Below, one piece after another: positions 15,160 to 23,295 of a stretch of 64,000 nucleotides of DNA. The first letter of the stretch is position 1. Every line of letters starts with the position of its first letter. Below the pieces are notes generated by a model that saw nothing but the letters and a program-made list of their open reading frames with translations, made no database searches and was not told the DNA's origin. The stretch covers positions 1-64,000 of the forward strand of contig JARLJO010000008.1 in NCBI GenBank assembly GCA_031291175.1, in the 5' to 3' direction. The DNA comes from Gammaproteobacteria bacterium (GTDB lineage: Bacteria > Pseudomonadota > Gammaproteobacteria > DSM-16500). The position numbers and the translations under genes were made by a program.

Positions 15160-15947
15160 AAGTTATTATTCCAGATTGGCTCCCGCTAGGAGCTGCTAAT
15201 GCAGCTCAACTGGTATTGAATTCTAAGAAATCAGGACCGTTGCAGTTATGTCGAGTTCAGAGATTAATGCATGGATCAGAAAAATATAAATCTGATATCA
15301 AGCATATAAAAAAAATGTGGAATCGATTAGAACTATCAGCAATAAAAAAAGCTAAAGAAAAATCTCCTACAAAAAATGACCAGGAAATTAAAGAAAAAGT
15401 ACACGAAGTGCTTTTTATGTATTTCAACGTAGCTGTTCATTGTGATGGTTATCATCGAGAAGCAGATTTAAAAAGGGTTGTTTCTAAACTAAGCAAAGAA
15501 AAGCTGTTAAAAGTTTCTTCTTATGCCAGAAAAATAATACAAGAAATAGGATCATTATCTTCTGCCAATGAACTACTCACGGATGTATTAGGCAATCTTA
15601 GTGACGTCACATCTTGGGATGGTGGATACGAAGAAGGCACACAAAAGGAAGCTGAAGAATTGGTTGTTCGGGTAAGGGAGATATTTCAATTATTTCGAGC
15701 TCTACCTGCAAACCTGAAAGAGTTCGCTTCAATACTAGAGGGGGTGGCTAAGATTGATTTTAGGCACCCTGATACTTTGCCAAAATACAGAACCGATACT
15801 GAGAAGTTAGATCATTCAATTTTGCTTCTTAAAAATCAAGTTAAGAAAAATTTTGTGGGTAAACTAACTAGCGCAATTCGTTTCACTTTGGATTTGGTAT
15901 TTGATTATGCATACGAGATTTCTGACGACAAGATAAGAAAAACCTAG
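15156..15947 (+). CDS. Island protein of unknown function, coupled to integrase
   Basis: Not recognised. The ATG at 15156 overlaps the integrase stop (ATGA), so translation is coupled. The protein is soluble and mostly helical: a basic stretch (HIKKMWNRLELSAIKKAKEK), VLFMYFNVAVHCDGYHREAD, then a C-terminal half with coiled-coil-like spacing and FVGKLTSAIRFTLDLVFDYA near the end. There are no obvious catalytic motifs, no membrane segment and no HTH. The frame opens with MKVIIPDWLPLG; the BECR-like protein outside the island also begins with a hydrophobic SWLPALF segment, but I attach no meaning to that. A hairpin terminator follows. Candidate roles are an integrase accessory factor or a satellite regulator; neither is supported by sequence. 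Confidence 0.6.
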   Translation: MKVIIPDWLPLGAANAAQLVLNSKKSGPLQLCRVQRLMHGSEKYKSDIKHIKKMWNRLELSAIKKAKEKSPTKNDQEIKEKVHEVLFMYFNVAVHCDGYHREADLKRVVSKLSKEKLLKVSSYARKIIQEIGSLSSANELLTDVLGNLSDVTSWDGGYEEGTQKEAEELVVRVREIFQLFRALPANLKEFASILEGVAKIDFRHPDTLPKYRTDTEKLDHSILLLKNQVKKNFVGKLTSAIRFTLDLVFDYAYEISDDKIRKT

Positions 15948-15969
15948 CATTTATGTGCAAAAATTTTGC

Positions 15970-16015
15970 GGAAGATTCGCGCCGAAAAATCTTTGAATCT
16001 TCCACTCTTTTTCTA
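15970..16015 (+). terminator. Rho-independent terminator after the int operon
   Basis: GGAAGATTC (15970-15978) pairs with GAATCTTCC (15995-16003) and is followed by ACTCTTTTTCT. Stem plus T-rich tail in the plus direction fits termination of the integrase pair. Confidence 0.6.
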
Positions 16016-16067
16016 AATCGAAACGCTACCCTTTAGATTGAATCTAACAATCTAGAAGGATGTAGAA

Positions 16068-16403
16068 GTGAATAAAACCCCATTAAGCATTAAGCGGCGT
16101 GATAAGACTCTTTCACGCCTTGTCCCGAAAAAATCCCCCGTTGAACTCGTTCATGAATTTTGGAATGCGCATCCGCTTGCGCTATTTGATCAAAACGTCG
16201 TTGCTGCCGTTCGGGGCGTATCAATTGCTACTCTTGAGAACGAGCGATGGAAAGGTGATGGTGTTGCGTTTAGAAAAATTTCAGGTCGTGTTCTCTACCG
16301 AAAGTCTGACGTAATGCAGTTCTTAGACAGCCATGCGCTTGTAATGTCGACTAGTGAATACAAAAAAAATGAAGATATGGTGGTAAAAGATGCGGACGTC
16401 TAA
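16068..16403 (+). CDS. AlpA/excisionase-like DNA-binding protein
   Basis: A small basic protein of 111 residues starting with GTG. The middle has FDQNVVAAVRGVSIATLENE followed by a small wing and VLYRKSDVMQFLDSH. This is the winged-helix layout of MerR/AlpA-type excisionases: a helix choosing the partner site, the 'R-K/R-S-D-V..FL' C-terminal strand-helix, and no effector domain. In phage satellites and P4-like islands a protein of this type activates the replication or excision genes. It lies between the integrase pair and the DUF3987 gene with its own spacer, which fits a regulator at the switch point. It could instead act as the excisionase itself. Confidence 0.65.
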   Translation: MNKTPLSIKRRDKTLSRLVPKKSPVELVHEFWNAHPLALFDQNVVAAVRGVSIATLENERWKGDGVAFRKISGRVLYRKSDVMQFLDSHALVMSTSEYKKNEDMVVKDADV

Positions 16404-16490
16404 TCGTCAAAATTTATATGGTTTCATTAAAAATAAAGTTGCTGCACTTGGCGAAGCGCAGCACCAGTCAAATATACTAAGGACGAATAT

Positions 16491-17810
16491 ATGATAACAG
16501 ATCGAGGTTTTGATGCGTATGAAAATGTGGAAGACAAAATGGTTTTGGCAGCACAACCTAACATTGATGAGAGGGCATTTTATGGTGTTTTAAAAGAGTT
16601 TGTTAATAAGGCGGGTAGTAATTCAGAAGCATCTCCAGTTGCTATATCTGCAAACGTTATAGCATTTTTTTGTGCTGTGTTAGGCAGAGATGTATATCAA
16701 TGGATAGGCGATAGTAAAATTCACTGTCGGCCATTTTTTCTGTTATCGGGCAAGTCAGGAAAAGCAAGAAAAGGTACATCTGAGGCTTTGCCCCGTCGTG
16801 TGTTCATGCGAGTTGATGAAATTCTTCAGAAACGAAACAATGATCATCAGTGCTTAAATATACATATCGGTGGGTTATCTTCTGGTGAAGGTATTTGTTA
16901 TGCAATCCGTGATGCAAAAAATAATGATTTGGGTGTTGCTGATAAGAGATTGCTTGTTATTGAGGCTGAGTTTTCAAATGTACTGTCAAACTCTAGAAGG
17001 GAAACATCGACACTATCACCCGTTATTAGAAATCTTTTTGATGGGAGAAATTTATCACCGTTAACTAAGAACAATCAAACATCTGCAAGTGACCCCCATG
17101 TTGTAATCATTGGTCATATAACCAGTGATGAGCTTAAAAGCAAAATATCAAAAAGCGTTGAAGTAACTAATGGATTTCTTAATAGATTTCTCATCTGTTA
17201 TGTAGCACGAGAAAAATTGGTTGCGCTTCCGCATGCTACATTGCCTGAAGATATCGATATCTTAGCGAATAAAATCGTTGAAATTCTGGGATACATTAGT
17301 TTAAAGAAAAGTGACTCTGATGGAGGGGTTGAAATTCGCATGACCGCTGAATCGGAACGGTTTTGGAAAAAACTTTACTCAAGGATATCCCAAGACAGCC
17401 CAGGTATTGTTGGCTCGTTACTGGCGCGATCAGAACTATATTGTCGAATGCTGGCAATGATATTTGCAGTCCTCGATAAGAACGTTTCTATTGAGATTTC
17501 CCACATTAAAGCCGCTATTTGTTGGATGAAATACGTTAAGGATTCGGTTTGGCATATGTTTGGAAACATTGAACAACAGTATAGAGATGCTGAGGTATAT
17601 GAGTTGGCAACAAAGATTTTTGATTTGTTACGAATTCGGAGTATGAGTTCAACCGAGATCAGCAAATCATTAAATCATCACAAAACATCTAAAGAAATTT
17701 CTGAAGCCTTAAGTTTTCTTTTAAACCAGAGTCCTGCTCGAATTACTCAGTCGAAGGAAGATACCAAGGGAAGGCCAAAGATTATTTATGCTGCGAAAAA
17801 AGCTAAATAA
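16491..17810 (+). CDS. DUF3987-like P-loop replication protein (helicase/primase-type)
   Basis: A 439-residue protein with a P-loop that has the particular form of the DUF3987/YfjI group: LLSGKSGKARKGTSEA (residues about 85-99, with GK and the 'ARKGTS' tail). A Walker B-like strand follows (RLLVIEAEFSNVL), then a sensor region VVIIGHITSDEL and GFLNRFLICYV with an Arg-finger-like position. The C-terminal 90 residues look like a winged helix (STEISKSLNHHKTSKEISEA). Relatives occur in integrative elements and satellites, where they are taken to be replication initiators or helicases. No origin could be picked out. It is followed by a clear terminator. Confidence 0.7.
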   Translation: MITDRGFDAYENVEDKMVLAAQPNIDERAFYGVLKEFVNKAGSNSEASPVAISANVIAFFCAVLGRDVYQWIGDSKIHCRPFFLLSGKSGKARKGTSEALPRRVFMRVDEILQKRNNDHQCLNIHIGGLSSGEGICYAIRDAKNNDLGVADKRLLVIEAEFSNVLSNSRRETSTLSPVIRNLFDGRNLSPLTKNNQTSASDPHVVIIGHITSDELKSKISKSVEVTNGFLNRFLICYVAREKLVALPHATLPEDIDILANKIVEILGYISLKKSDSDGGVEIRMTAESERFWKKLYSRISQDSPGIVGSLLARSELYCRMLAMIFAVLDKNVSIEISHIKAAICWMKYVKDSVWHMFGNIEQQYRDAEVYELATKIFDLLRIRSMSSTEISKSLNHHKTSKEISEALSFLLNQSPARITQSKEDTKGRPKIIYAAKKAK

Positions 17811-17874
17811 GTGGAAAAAGCGTTTTTCAGAAGGTTTGCTGGAGGTTTTTAGTGAGAATTATGCTGGCATCTAA

Positions 17875-17920
17875 GCGAAATAAGATTATGTGGCATGTGG
17901 TTATTTCGCATTTTTCTCTT
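17875..17920 (+). terminator. Rho-independent terminator after the DUF3987-like gene
   Basis: GCGAAATAA (17875-17883) pairs with TTATTTCGC (17901-17909) and is followed by ATTTTTCTCTTTT. It separates the replication gene from the terminase gene, which has its own strong TTAGGAGGAG ribosome binding site. Confidence 0.65.
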
Positions 17921-18034
17921 TTAATTGTTTATTGTAAGTCTCGCGCAAGCGGCGTGATAAAGCTTTTTTCTCTTTATCCTCTTTTTCACGCAACACTGAA
18001 GGGATGAGATATTTAATGTTTTTTAGGAGGAGAT

Positions 18035-18475
18035 ATGAATAAACTGACTAACAGACAAAGATGCTTTGTCGACGAGTATTTGTTAGATCTGAATGCCACA
18101 CAGGCAGCCATTCGGTCCGGCTACAGCCAAAAAACAGCCTACTCCATTGGGCAAGAAAACCTGAAGAAACCTGAGATCAAACGAATAATAGATTCTGAAC
18201 TAGCTACCCTACATAACATGCAACGAAACAGGCTTCTCATCGCGGCAGAGTCTGCCATTAACGCACTTACTGACATTGTTGAAAATGGCACAGGACTTGC
18301 GCGAGTTCAAGCTGCTAATAGCATTCTTGACCGCGTTGGACATAAAGCTATTGATAAATTCCAATGTAACATTATCGCGAATGATAAATCCCAGATGAGT
18401 TATGTTGATGCACGACAAGAATTAATTGCTAAACTTTGCCAAAAATTTCCGCACTTAGCACCACAAGGAAAATAA
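18035..18475 (+). CDS. terS: Phage terminase small subunit (orphan)
   Basis: The first 60 residues are the Terminase_2 signature: LTNRQRCFVDEYLLDLNATQ, AAIRSGYSQKTAYSIGQENL and KPEIKRIIDSEL, the HTH part that recognises the packaging site. The C-terminal part (AANSILDRVGHKAIDKF) is the usual oligomerisation tail. At 146 residues it is full length. No large terminase, portal, capsid or tail gene exists in the island, so it is orphaned. In PICI satellites a lone TerS redirects a helper phage's packaging machinery to the satellite genome, and that is the role I infer. It has a near-perfect Shine-Dalgarno sequence (AGGAGGAG) 5 bases before the ATG, suggesting high expression when induced. Confidence 0.9.
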   Translation: MNKLTNRQRCFVDEYLLDLNATQAAIRSGYSQKTAYSIGQENLKKPEIKRIIDSELATLHNMQRNRLLIAAESAINALTDIVENGTGLARVQAANSILDRVGHKAIDKFQCNIIANDKSQMSYVDARQELIAKLCQKFPHLAPQGK

Positions 18476-18525
18476 TCTAATGTTACTATGCTGAAGCCAA
18501 TGCAAGAATATTTGATGGTATGAAT

Positions 18526-19464
18526 TTAAATATATAATGCCTCTGAAATATAGTTGTTTGCAGTGCTTGTATACAGTGCATTTTTTGCTGAAAGTAGGCG
18601 ATCTCTGCTTCTTGCTGCGACTTCCGCAAATTTTAGTCTGCGTTGTATATCCACGCCAGCGGCAGTATTGCTATTTGTTCCGGCGCTATCGGGAACATTC
18701 AAGGTTTCAAATAACCCACCCCACGATACATTGTAGTTGTATGGCCAACGGTAAAATTGAGTTTGTGCACCAAATCGCGATACAAAATCCCAAAATAAAA
18801 TTAATCCATCCAGCAAAGTTTCAAAATTTACTTCTGCAAAAATTCGTGTAGCTAAGGTTTCTATACAAAAAGATTTAAGTGATGCGGTGGCGGGAATTCC
18901 AGAGTTCCATTTTTTTAATAATTTAATAAGTGGTTTGAGTCTACCTCCGCGGAGTTGGTTAACTCGTGTAGCTTTTTCTGCATGAATTTTCGGTGCTGAT
19001 TTAATCCATTGATCTTGGTTAGAATCTGGGATCAAAATAACATTTCCGTATTGATCTTGAGGGATGGCGGGAACAACGTCTATATCAAGATGAAACATGG
19101 ATAATCTTACTGATCGGCGCTGATAATATACTGAGCTGACAGGATAACGGTATCTAATAGCGTTTGAAAATGTTTGCAAGACAGAAGCTGGTGAGGGTTG
19201 GCCTTTAACCGCTTCAAATAGGTTTTGTGCCCATTGAGAGGGATCAATCAGGAATATTATATCAACGTCATCTATCGGTCTAATTGCTGTATCACGCGCA
19301 TAACTACCACTTAGATAAGATCCAGTGATTCGGTTACCGATATTGCCACTATCAAGTAATGTTCTTAAATTAGTATGGCTACGTTGTGCTGCTTCTTTCT
19401 GTGCCTGGGTCGGCTCAATAGAAGATTTGATATCCCAGAGTCTTTGCTCTATGAAAGCGTCCAT
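18526..19464 (-). CDS. CD-NTase (SMODS-type cyclic oligonucleotide synthase), CBASS-like
   Basis: A 312-residue nucleotidyltransferase of the cGAS/DncV superfamily. The activation loop is GSYLSGSYARDT (residues 48-59) with the GS motif, followed by DDVDIIFLID (Asp66 and Asp68) and the third acidic strand HLDIDVVPA (Asp127/Asp129). A helical C-terminal domain begins near RLKPLIKLLKKWN, as in OAS1-like enzymes. All metal-binding acids are kept. Such enzymes make cyclic di- or oligonucleotides on phage infection. It is the second gene of a two-gene unit, 5 bp after the membrane-protein gene, and no Cap2/Cap3 or HORMA/TRIP13 genes are present. A minimal type I CBASS arrangement is the natural reading. 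It converges on terS. Confidence 0.85.
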   Translation of the reverse strand: MDAFIEQRLWDIKSSIEPTQAQKEAAQRSHTNLRTLLDSGNIGNRITGSYLSGSYARDTAIRPIDDVDIIFLIDPSQWAQNLFEAVKGQPSPASVLQTFSNAIRYRYPVSSVYYQRRSVRLSMFHLDIDVVPAIPQDQYGNVILIPDSNQDQWIKSAPKIHAEKATRVNQLRGGRLKPLIKLLKKWNSGIPATASLKSFCIETLATRIFAEVNFETLLDGLILFWDFVSRFGAQTQFYRWPYNYNVSWGGLFETLNVPDSAGTNSNTAAGVDIQRRLKFAEVAARSRDRLLSAKNALYTSTANNYISEALYI

Positions 19465-19469
19465 AAAAA

Positions 19470-20312
19470 TTACCTTCTAATCGTGCTTACAGAGCCCCTG
19501 ACAAGGCTGACCACTTGAGCGATCAACGTAGAAGGGAAGTTTGCCATTGAGAACCACCTGAGATTGGCTAAAATCTCAAATTCCTCTTTGCCTAGCCGCA
19601 CTTCAGTAGATCCGTTTCTGTATGTATATATCACCAAGTGAATAGTGGGGGTGCGGTTTATAAGCTGATCGGCGACGGCTTGTAAGAGAGACTTTGCCAA
19701 TGGGGTTCCATCATAAGATAGTATTACCAGATGGCAATCTGCGACATCAATATCATCAGAACTCATAGGGGTTTGAGCATCAACTCGCACTAATCCCACA
19801 TCGTTGAAAGCAGCTTGCGTGCCATCAATATCATCACCAGTTAATGCGAGCCAGATTATGCGGCGATACTTAAAGCCGCGGAGTTGTTCTACCTCTTTTT
19901 GTAATTCAAAAACTTTTTCGCGGACTGGCTCAAGATCTTTTGCAACAAGCCTATCAATTTCGTTTTTCATGTGATGGTCAATTTGTTCGCGAACCTCTTT
20001 GCCAGTCCGACCAAACAGGAAATAGAATAAGCCTAAGCCGAGAGCAATTAGTATGCTTACTCCCCCGGCTGACCAATTGAATGTGTCTTTAAGCTGTGCA
20101 TATTGTCTGTCAGCCTGTCTTTCTAAAATTGCTCGCTCATCTGTAAATCGTTTACTTAGCTCAGCACATTCTTCGCTGCATGCTCTTACTAGCTGCACTG
20201 GCGTATCCACGGTGTTTCTTGCTATGCGTTGGCTGCTAGTGTCAGCTATAGCAGATACGGATAGCACGGAAAAAGAAACACTCAAAATGGTTATTAAAAG
20301 CCGATATAACAT
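19470..20312 (-). CDS. Membrane-anchored putative effector with C-terminal Rossmann-like domain
   Basis: I do not recognise this as a known CBASS effector. It has a signal peptide or first helix (residues 1-23, ending SAIAD), a periplasmic segment with CSEEC and helix-forming sequence (45-76), one membrane helix (81-100), and a cytoplasmic coiled coil (103-146). The C-terminal domain (150-273) has alternating strands: RRIIWLALTGD, then GLVRVDA, then DCHLVILSYDG, then TIHLVIYTY, then WFSMANFPSTLIAQVVSLV. That layout suggests a Rossmann/TIR-like nucleotide-binding fold. Being first in a two-gene operon with the CD-NTase, it is the natural candidate for a nucleotide-sensing effector. The fold is my inference. 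Confidence 0.65.
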   Translation of the reverse strand: MLYRLLITILSVSFSVLSVSAIADTSSQRIARNTVDTPVQLVRACSEECAELSKRFTDERAILERQADRQYAQLKDTFNWSAGGVSILIALGLGLFYFLFGRTGKEVREQIDHHMKNEIDRLVAKDLEPVREKVFELQKEVEQLRGFKYRRIIWLALTGDDIDGTQAAFNDVGLVRVDAQTPMSSDDIDVADCHLVILSYDGTPLAKSLLQAVADQLINRTPTIHLVIYTYRNGSTEVRLGKEEFEILANLRWFSMANFPSTLIAQVVSLVRGSVSTIRR

Positions 20313-20381
20313 TGCATGCTCCTTCGTGTGAATGGCGCCAGCATTGTTACATAAAGGCTAGAAAAGGCAATATCTTCCTGT

Positions 20382-21677
20382 TCAAAAGCTAGCGGATGCA
20401 ACTTTTTTTTTAAGTATCTTTTCATTTATAACAGTTACCTGACCATTTATTAACATAGGCAGTAACCAGTCGCGGAGTTCTGCAAGTTTTTGATTTTCAA
20501 TTGCGATTTTATTTTGTTTTTCATAAGCAGGTTTTATTATTTTATGATATTTTTTTAAAATTTCTTTATCAGGATTAATTACTTTCAAAGAAAATAAATC
20601 ATCTTTTGTGATCGAGCCAAATGTAGTTCCATTAACATTCCGTCTATCAAAAATTTGTTTAAGATTTATCATTACTCCAAAAAGATAGGCGATACAATTA
20701 TCTTTGCTATTCAGCGCTGCAAGTCCGCGTCCTATGCAACAGTTTTCTTTCGCAATATTCATTGTTCCAACAGGCGCTCGCACGCTTAATAAAATATCTC
20801 CCTCTTTTGCCAATCGTGTAGGTTGAGTCGTGAATTGACGAACAGTTGGAAAGCGATCACCAAAATCTGTACATCCTTGAAAAAATATCATCCCTTTACC
20901 TTTGTCGTTATATGACTCACCAGGGGGTGATTGGCCCATAATAATATTAGCGATCTCACACAACTTCCCATTTTTCCAATACTCGGGTATTTCTCTCTTC
21001 AACTCGGCATTCCAAATCATTTTGCCGCCACTGGTTTTATAAGGATTTCCGTTTTTATCTGGAAAATCAAATTGTACAAACCAATATTCATATAGAGTTT
21101 TAGTTATAGCTTCTAATTCTGCATTGATGCGATTGTTAAATTCAATTTTAGAATCAATATTAAAGAGAATTTTACCGATTTTTTCTTGAATACTTTTAAT
21201 GGGGAGCTCAAATTCAATATTTTTAATTACATTAAGACCGGGAAAATTCGGAATTGTTGAGTCTCCAGAGCCACTTATAATTTTCTTGCTAATAAGTTTC
21301 TTAAATAAATAATAAAAATAATTGTCATCAATTAATTCCGCATTTAAACGAATACGCAATAATGCTTGATTAATAATGCCTCTTTCGAAAGGTTCTTTGA
21401 GTTGATAAATTGCACCCATATTTACCCCGGAGCACGAAACAAGAAAGTCTTTATCGCGGACAGAGAATTTATGAAGCTTGGCTAAATAATCTTTTTCTGA
21501 AATATAATATCGACCTATGCTTTTATCAGAGTTTAGTACGACACCTTGCTCATAAACCTTATAAGTATCTAAACCTTTTTCTACAAAAATTTCTTTTTTC
21601 AAATCTCCACCAAATGGGCCTCTTAAAAAGCCACCTTTTTGTTGAACGATCTGTTTGAATAAATACTTATTACTCAT
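20382..21677 (-). CDS. hsdS: Type I restriction-modification specificity subunit
   Basis: The subunit has two target-recognition domains separated by helical spacers. TRD1 (residues 1-175) ends in FELPIKSIQEKIGKILFNID, TRD2 (225-395) has ANIIMGQSPPGESYNDKGKG and GDILLSVRAPVGTMNIAKEN, and the C-terminus has the conserved AIENQKLAELRDWLLPMLI. At 431 residues it is complete. The two TRDs would each read half of a bipartite methylation site. The N-terminal TRD does not begin with the more typical 'W...L..l' spacer, so its first strand looks short. It overlaps hsdM by 8 bp. The target sequence cannot be predicted by eye. Confidence 0.92.
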   Translation of the reverse strand: MSNKYLFKQIVQQKGGFLRGPFGGDLKKEIFVEKGLDTYKVYEQGVVLNSDKSIGRYYISEKDYLAKLHKFSVRDKDFLVSCSGVNMGAIYQLKEPFERGIINQALLRIRLNAELIDDNYFYYLFKKLISKKIISGSGDSTIPNFPGLNVIKNIEFELPIKSIQEKIGKILFNIDSKIEFNNRINAELEAITKTLYEYWFVQFDFPDKNGNPYKTSGGKMIWNAELKREIPEYWKNGKLCEIANIIMGQSPPGESYNDKGKGMIFFQGCTDFGDRFPTVRQFTTQPTRLAKEGDILLSVRAPVGTMNIAKENCCIGRGLAALNSKDNCIAYLFGVMINLKQIFDRRNVNGTTFGSITKDDLFSLKVINPDKEILKKYHKIIKPAYEKQNKIAIENQKLAELRDWLLPMLINGQVTVINEKILKKKVASASF

Positions 21678-23295
21678 ATTTCAAACCTTCTAATTGTTTT
21701 TTAATTTCTATTTCTAAGGTTTTTGATTCTAAAAAAAGTAAGTCAAGGTTATTTTTAAAGCAGTCCATTTTAAGAGCAAACTCTTTAGATGTTATGTCAG
21801 TATACTCAATCTTAACTTCGAAATACTGACCTGCGCTAAAAGAGTAATTATTCTCTTTTATCTGCTCGTAAGAAACGACTACTGTAAAATTTTCCTTTGC
21901 TTCATGTTTGTTAAATGTATTGATGATTAAATTTTCTTCATCCGTTGAAAGAAGTGTTTTTTGATTCTTGCCTTCTTTCACGGTAGTGCCAAGTTTTGAG
22001 GCATCCATCAGTACAATATCGCCTTTCGTATTGCCTTTATCTAAAAATAAAACGGAAACGTTTGTACCTGTAGTAGCGAAAATATTACTGGGCATCGATA
22101 CCACGCCCCGCAGCATTTTACTCTCAATTAATCTTTCACGAATTTTCTTTTCAATACCACTTTGCGCGGTAATAAATCCGGTAGGTACTACTATGGCAGC
22201 TCTCCCTTTGGAAGATAGAGAAAACATGATGTGCTGAATAAAGAGTAGATAAATTGACATCTTGTTCTTATCTGTTTTTGCAATGTTGGGTATGCCTGCA
22301 AAAAAACGGTCGAGGTTTTGCTTAGAGTCTAAGTCGTTTCGGTAATCACTGAAATCTAATTTAAAAGGTGGATTAGAAACAATGTAATCAAAGGTCATCA
22401 ACTTATCGCCAACTTTGTGATAGGGCATAAGCATGGTGTTACCTTGTATAATATTTTGTATGGAATGCACCAGATTATTTAAAATTAAATTCAGTCGCAA
22501 CATGCTGCTCGATTTCTGCGAAATGTCTTGCGAGTAAATCGTACATCGGTCCTCCCCTATAGCATGAGCTAAATTCATCAGCAACGTACCTGAGCCAGCG
22601 GAAGGGTCGTAGCAGGTTGCATTGCTTACAGGCTTATCTACCAAGATAGAAGCCATGATTTTTGATACTGCATGAGGTGTGTAATATTCCGCATATTTCC
22701 CGCCACCATCTTTATTATAATCTTTGATTAAATATTCAAAAATAGTAGAGAAAAAATCAAATTTTTGATTAAAAACATTCTCAAAGCTGAAATTAACCAA
22801 CTGATTAATCATGGCGCGGCAGAAATTATCGCGCTGTGAGCTGTCAGTAATGTAATTACTTAATTCATCAAACAAAATGATTTTTGCGCCTGTTCCTGTT
22901 TTAACAGAGAATATATCATTGTTAAAAATCGCAATTTCACGCAAAGTATCATCAAAAAATTTGGCAAATTCTTCCATATTCTGATTGTTATGTAGATTAG
23001 ATAAATAATGTTCTTTTTTAAGTTTTGCACTGTCTGGGCTCATGCGATGGAGAAGCATCTCGTATTGGCTATTTGTATATTTTGCTATTTCCTTTTCCCA
23101 GTTTTCTGCATTTTTTAATTTTGGCTCTAATTGCTTCACTTCATAACCAAATTTATCATTCATAAATTTATAAAGAAACATCTGGGTAATAATTTTAAAT
23201 TCATTCCCATCATTTCCCAATCCATAGGAGGCGCATACACCCTTCAAGTTATCAATCAATTTTTTTGTTTGTGCAGTAAAATCTTGTGTTACCAT
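21670..23295 (-). CDS. hsdM: Type I restriction-modification DNA methyltransferase subunit
   Basis: An N-6 adenine methyltransferase. The HsdM helical N-terminus is present (FTAQTKKLIDNLKGVCASYG), then YAEYYTPHAVSKIMASIL, the SAM-binding motif I DPSAGSGTLLMNLA (near residue 228) and the catalytic motif IV NPPF (near residue 312). The 541-residue length is usual. It overlaps hsdR by 7 bp upstream and hsdS by 8 bp downstream, giving a tightly coupled R-M-S order from a promoter above the small HTH gene. It protects the island host's DNA and forms the core of the restriction complex. Confidence 0.95.
   Translation of the reverse strand: MVTQDFTAQTKKLIDNLKGVCASYGLGNDGNEFKIITQMFLYKFMNDKFGYEVKQLEPKLKNAENWEKEIAKYTNSQYEMLLHRMSPDSAKLKKEHYLSNLHNNQNMEEFAKFFDDTLREIAIFNNDIFSVKTGTGAKIILFDELSNYITDSSQRDNFCRAMINQLVNFSFENVFNQKFDFFSTIFEYLIKDYNKDGGGKYAEYYTPHAVSKIMASILVDKPVSNATCYDPSAGSGTLLMNLAHAIGEDRCTIYSQDISQKSSSMLRLNLILNNLVHSIQNIIQGNTMLMPYHKVGDKLMTFDYIVSNPPFKLDFSDYRNDLDSKQNLDRFFAGIPNIAKTDKNKMSIYLLFIQHIMFSLSSKGRAAIVVPTGFITAQSGIEKKIRERLIESKMLRGVVSMPSNIFATTGTNVSVLFLDKGNTKGDIVLMDASKLGTTVKEGKNQKTLLSTDEENLIINTFNKHEAKENFTVVVSYEQIKENNYSFSAGQYFEVKIEYTDITSKEFALKMDCFKNNLDLLFLESKTLEIEIKKQLEGLKYE

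Noticed and set aside
18526-19464. MNT-type (HEPN/MNT toxin-antitoxin) nucleotidyltransferase in place of CD-NTase
   Set aside because: The protein is too long, has the OAS1/DncV-type third acid and helical C-terminal domain, and its partner is a membrane protein rather than HEPN.
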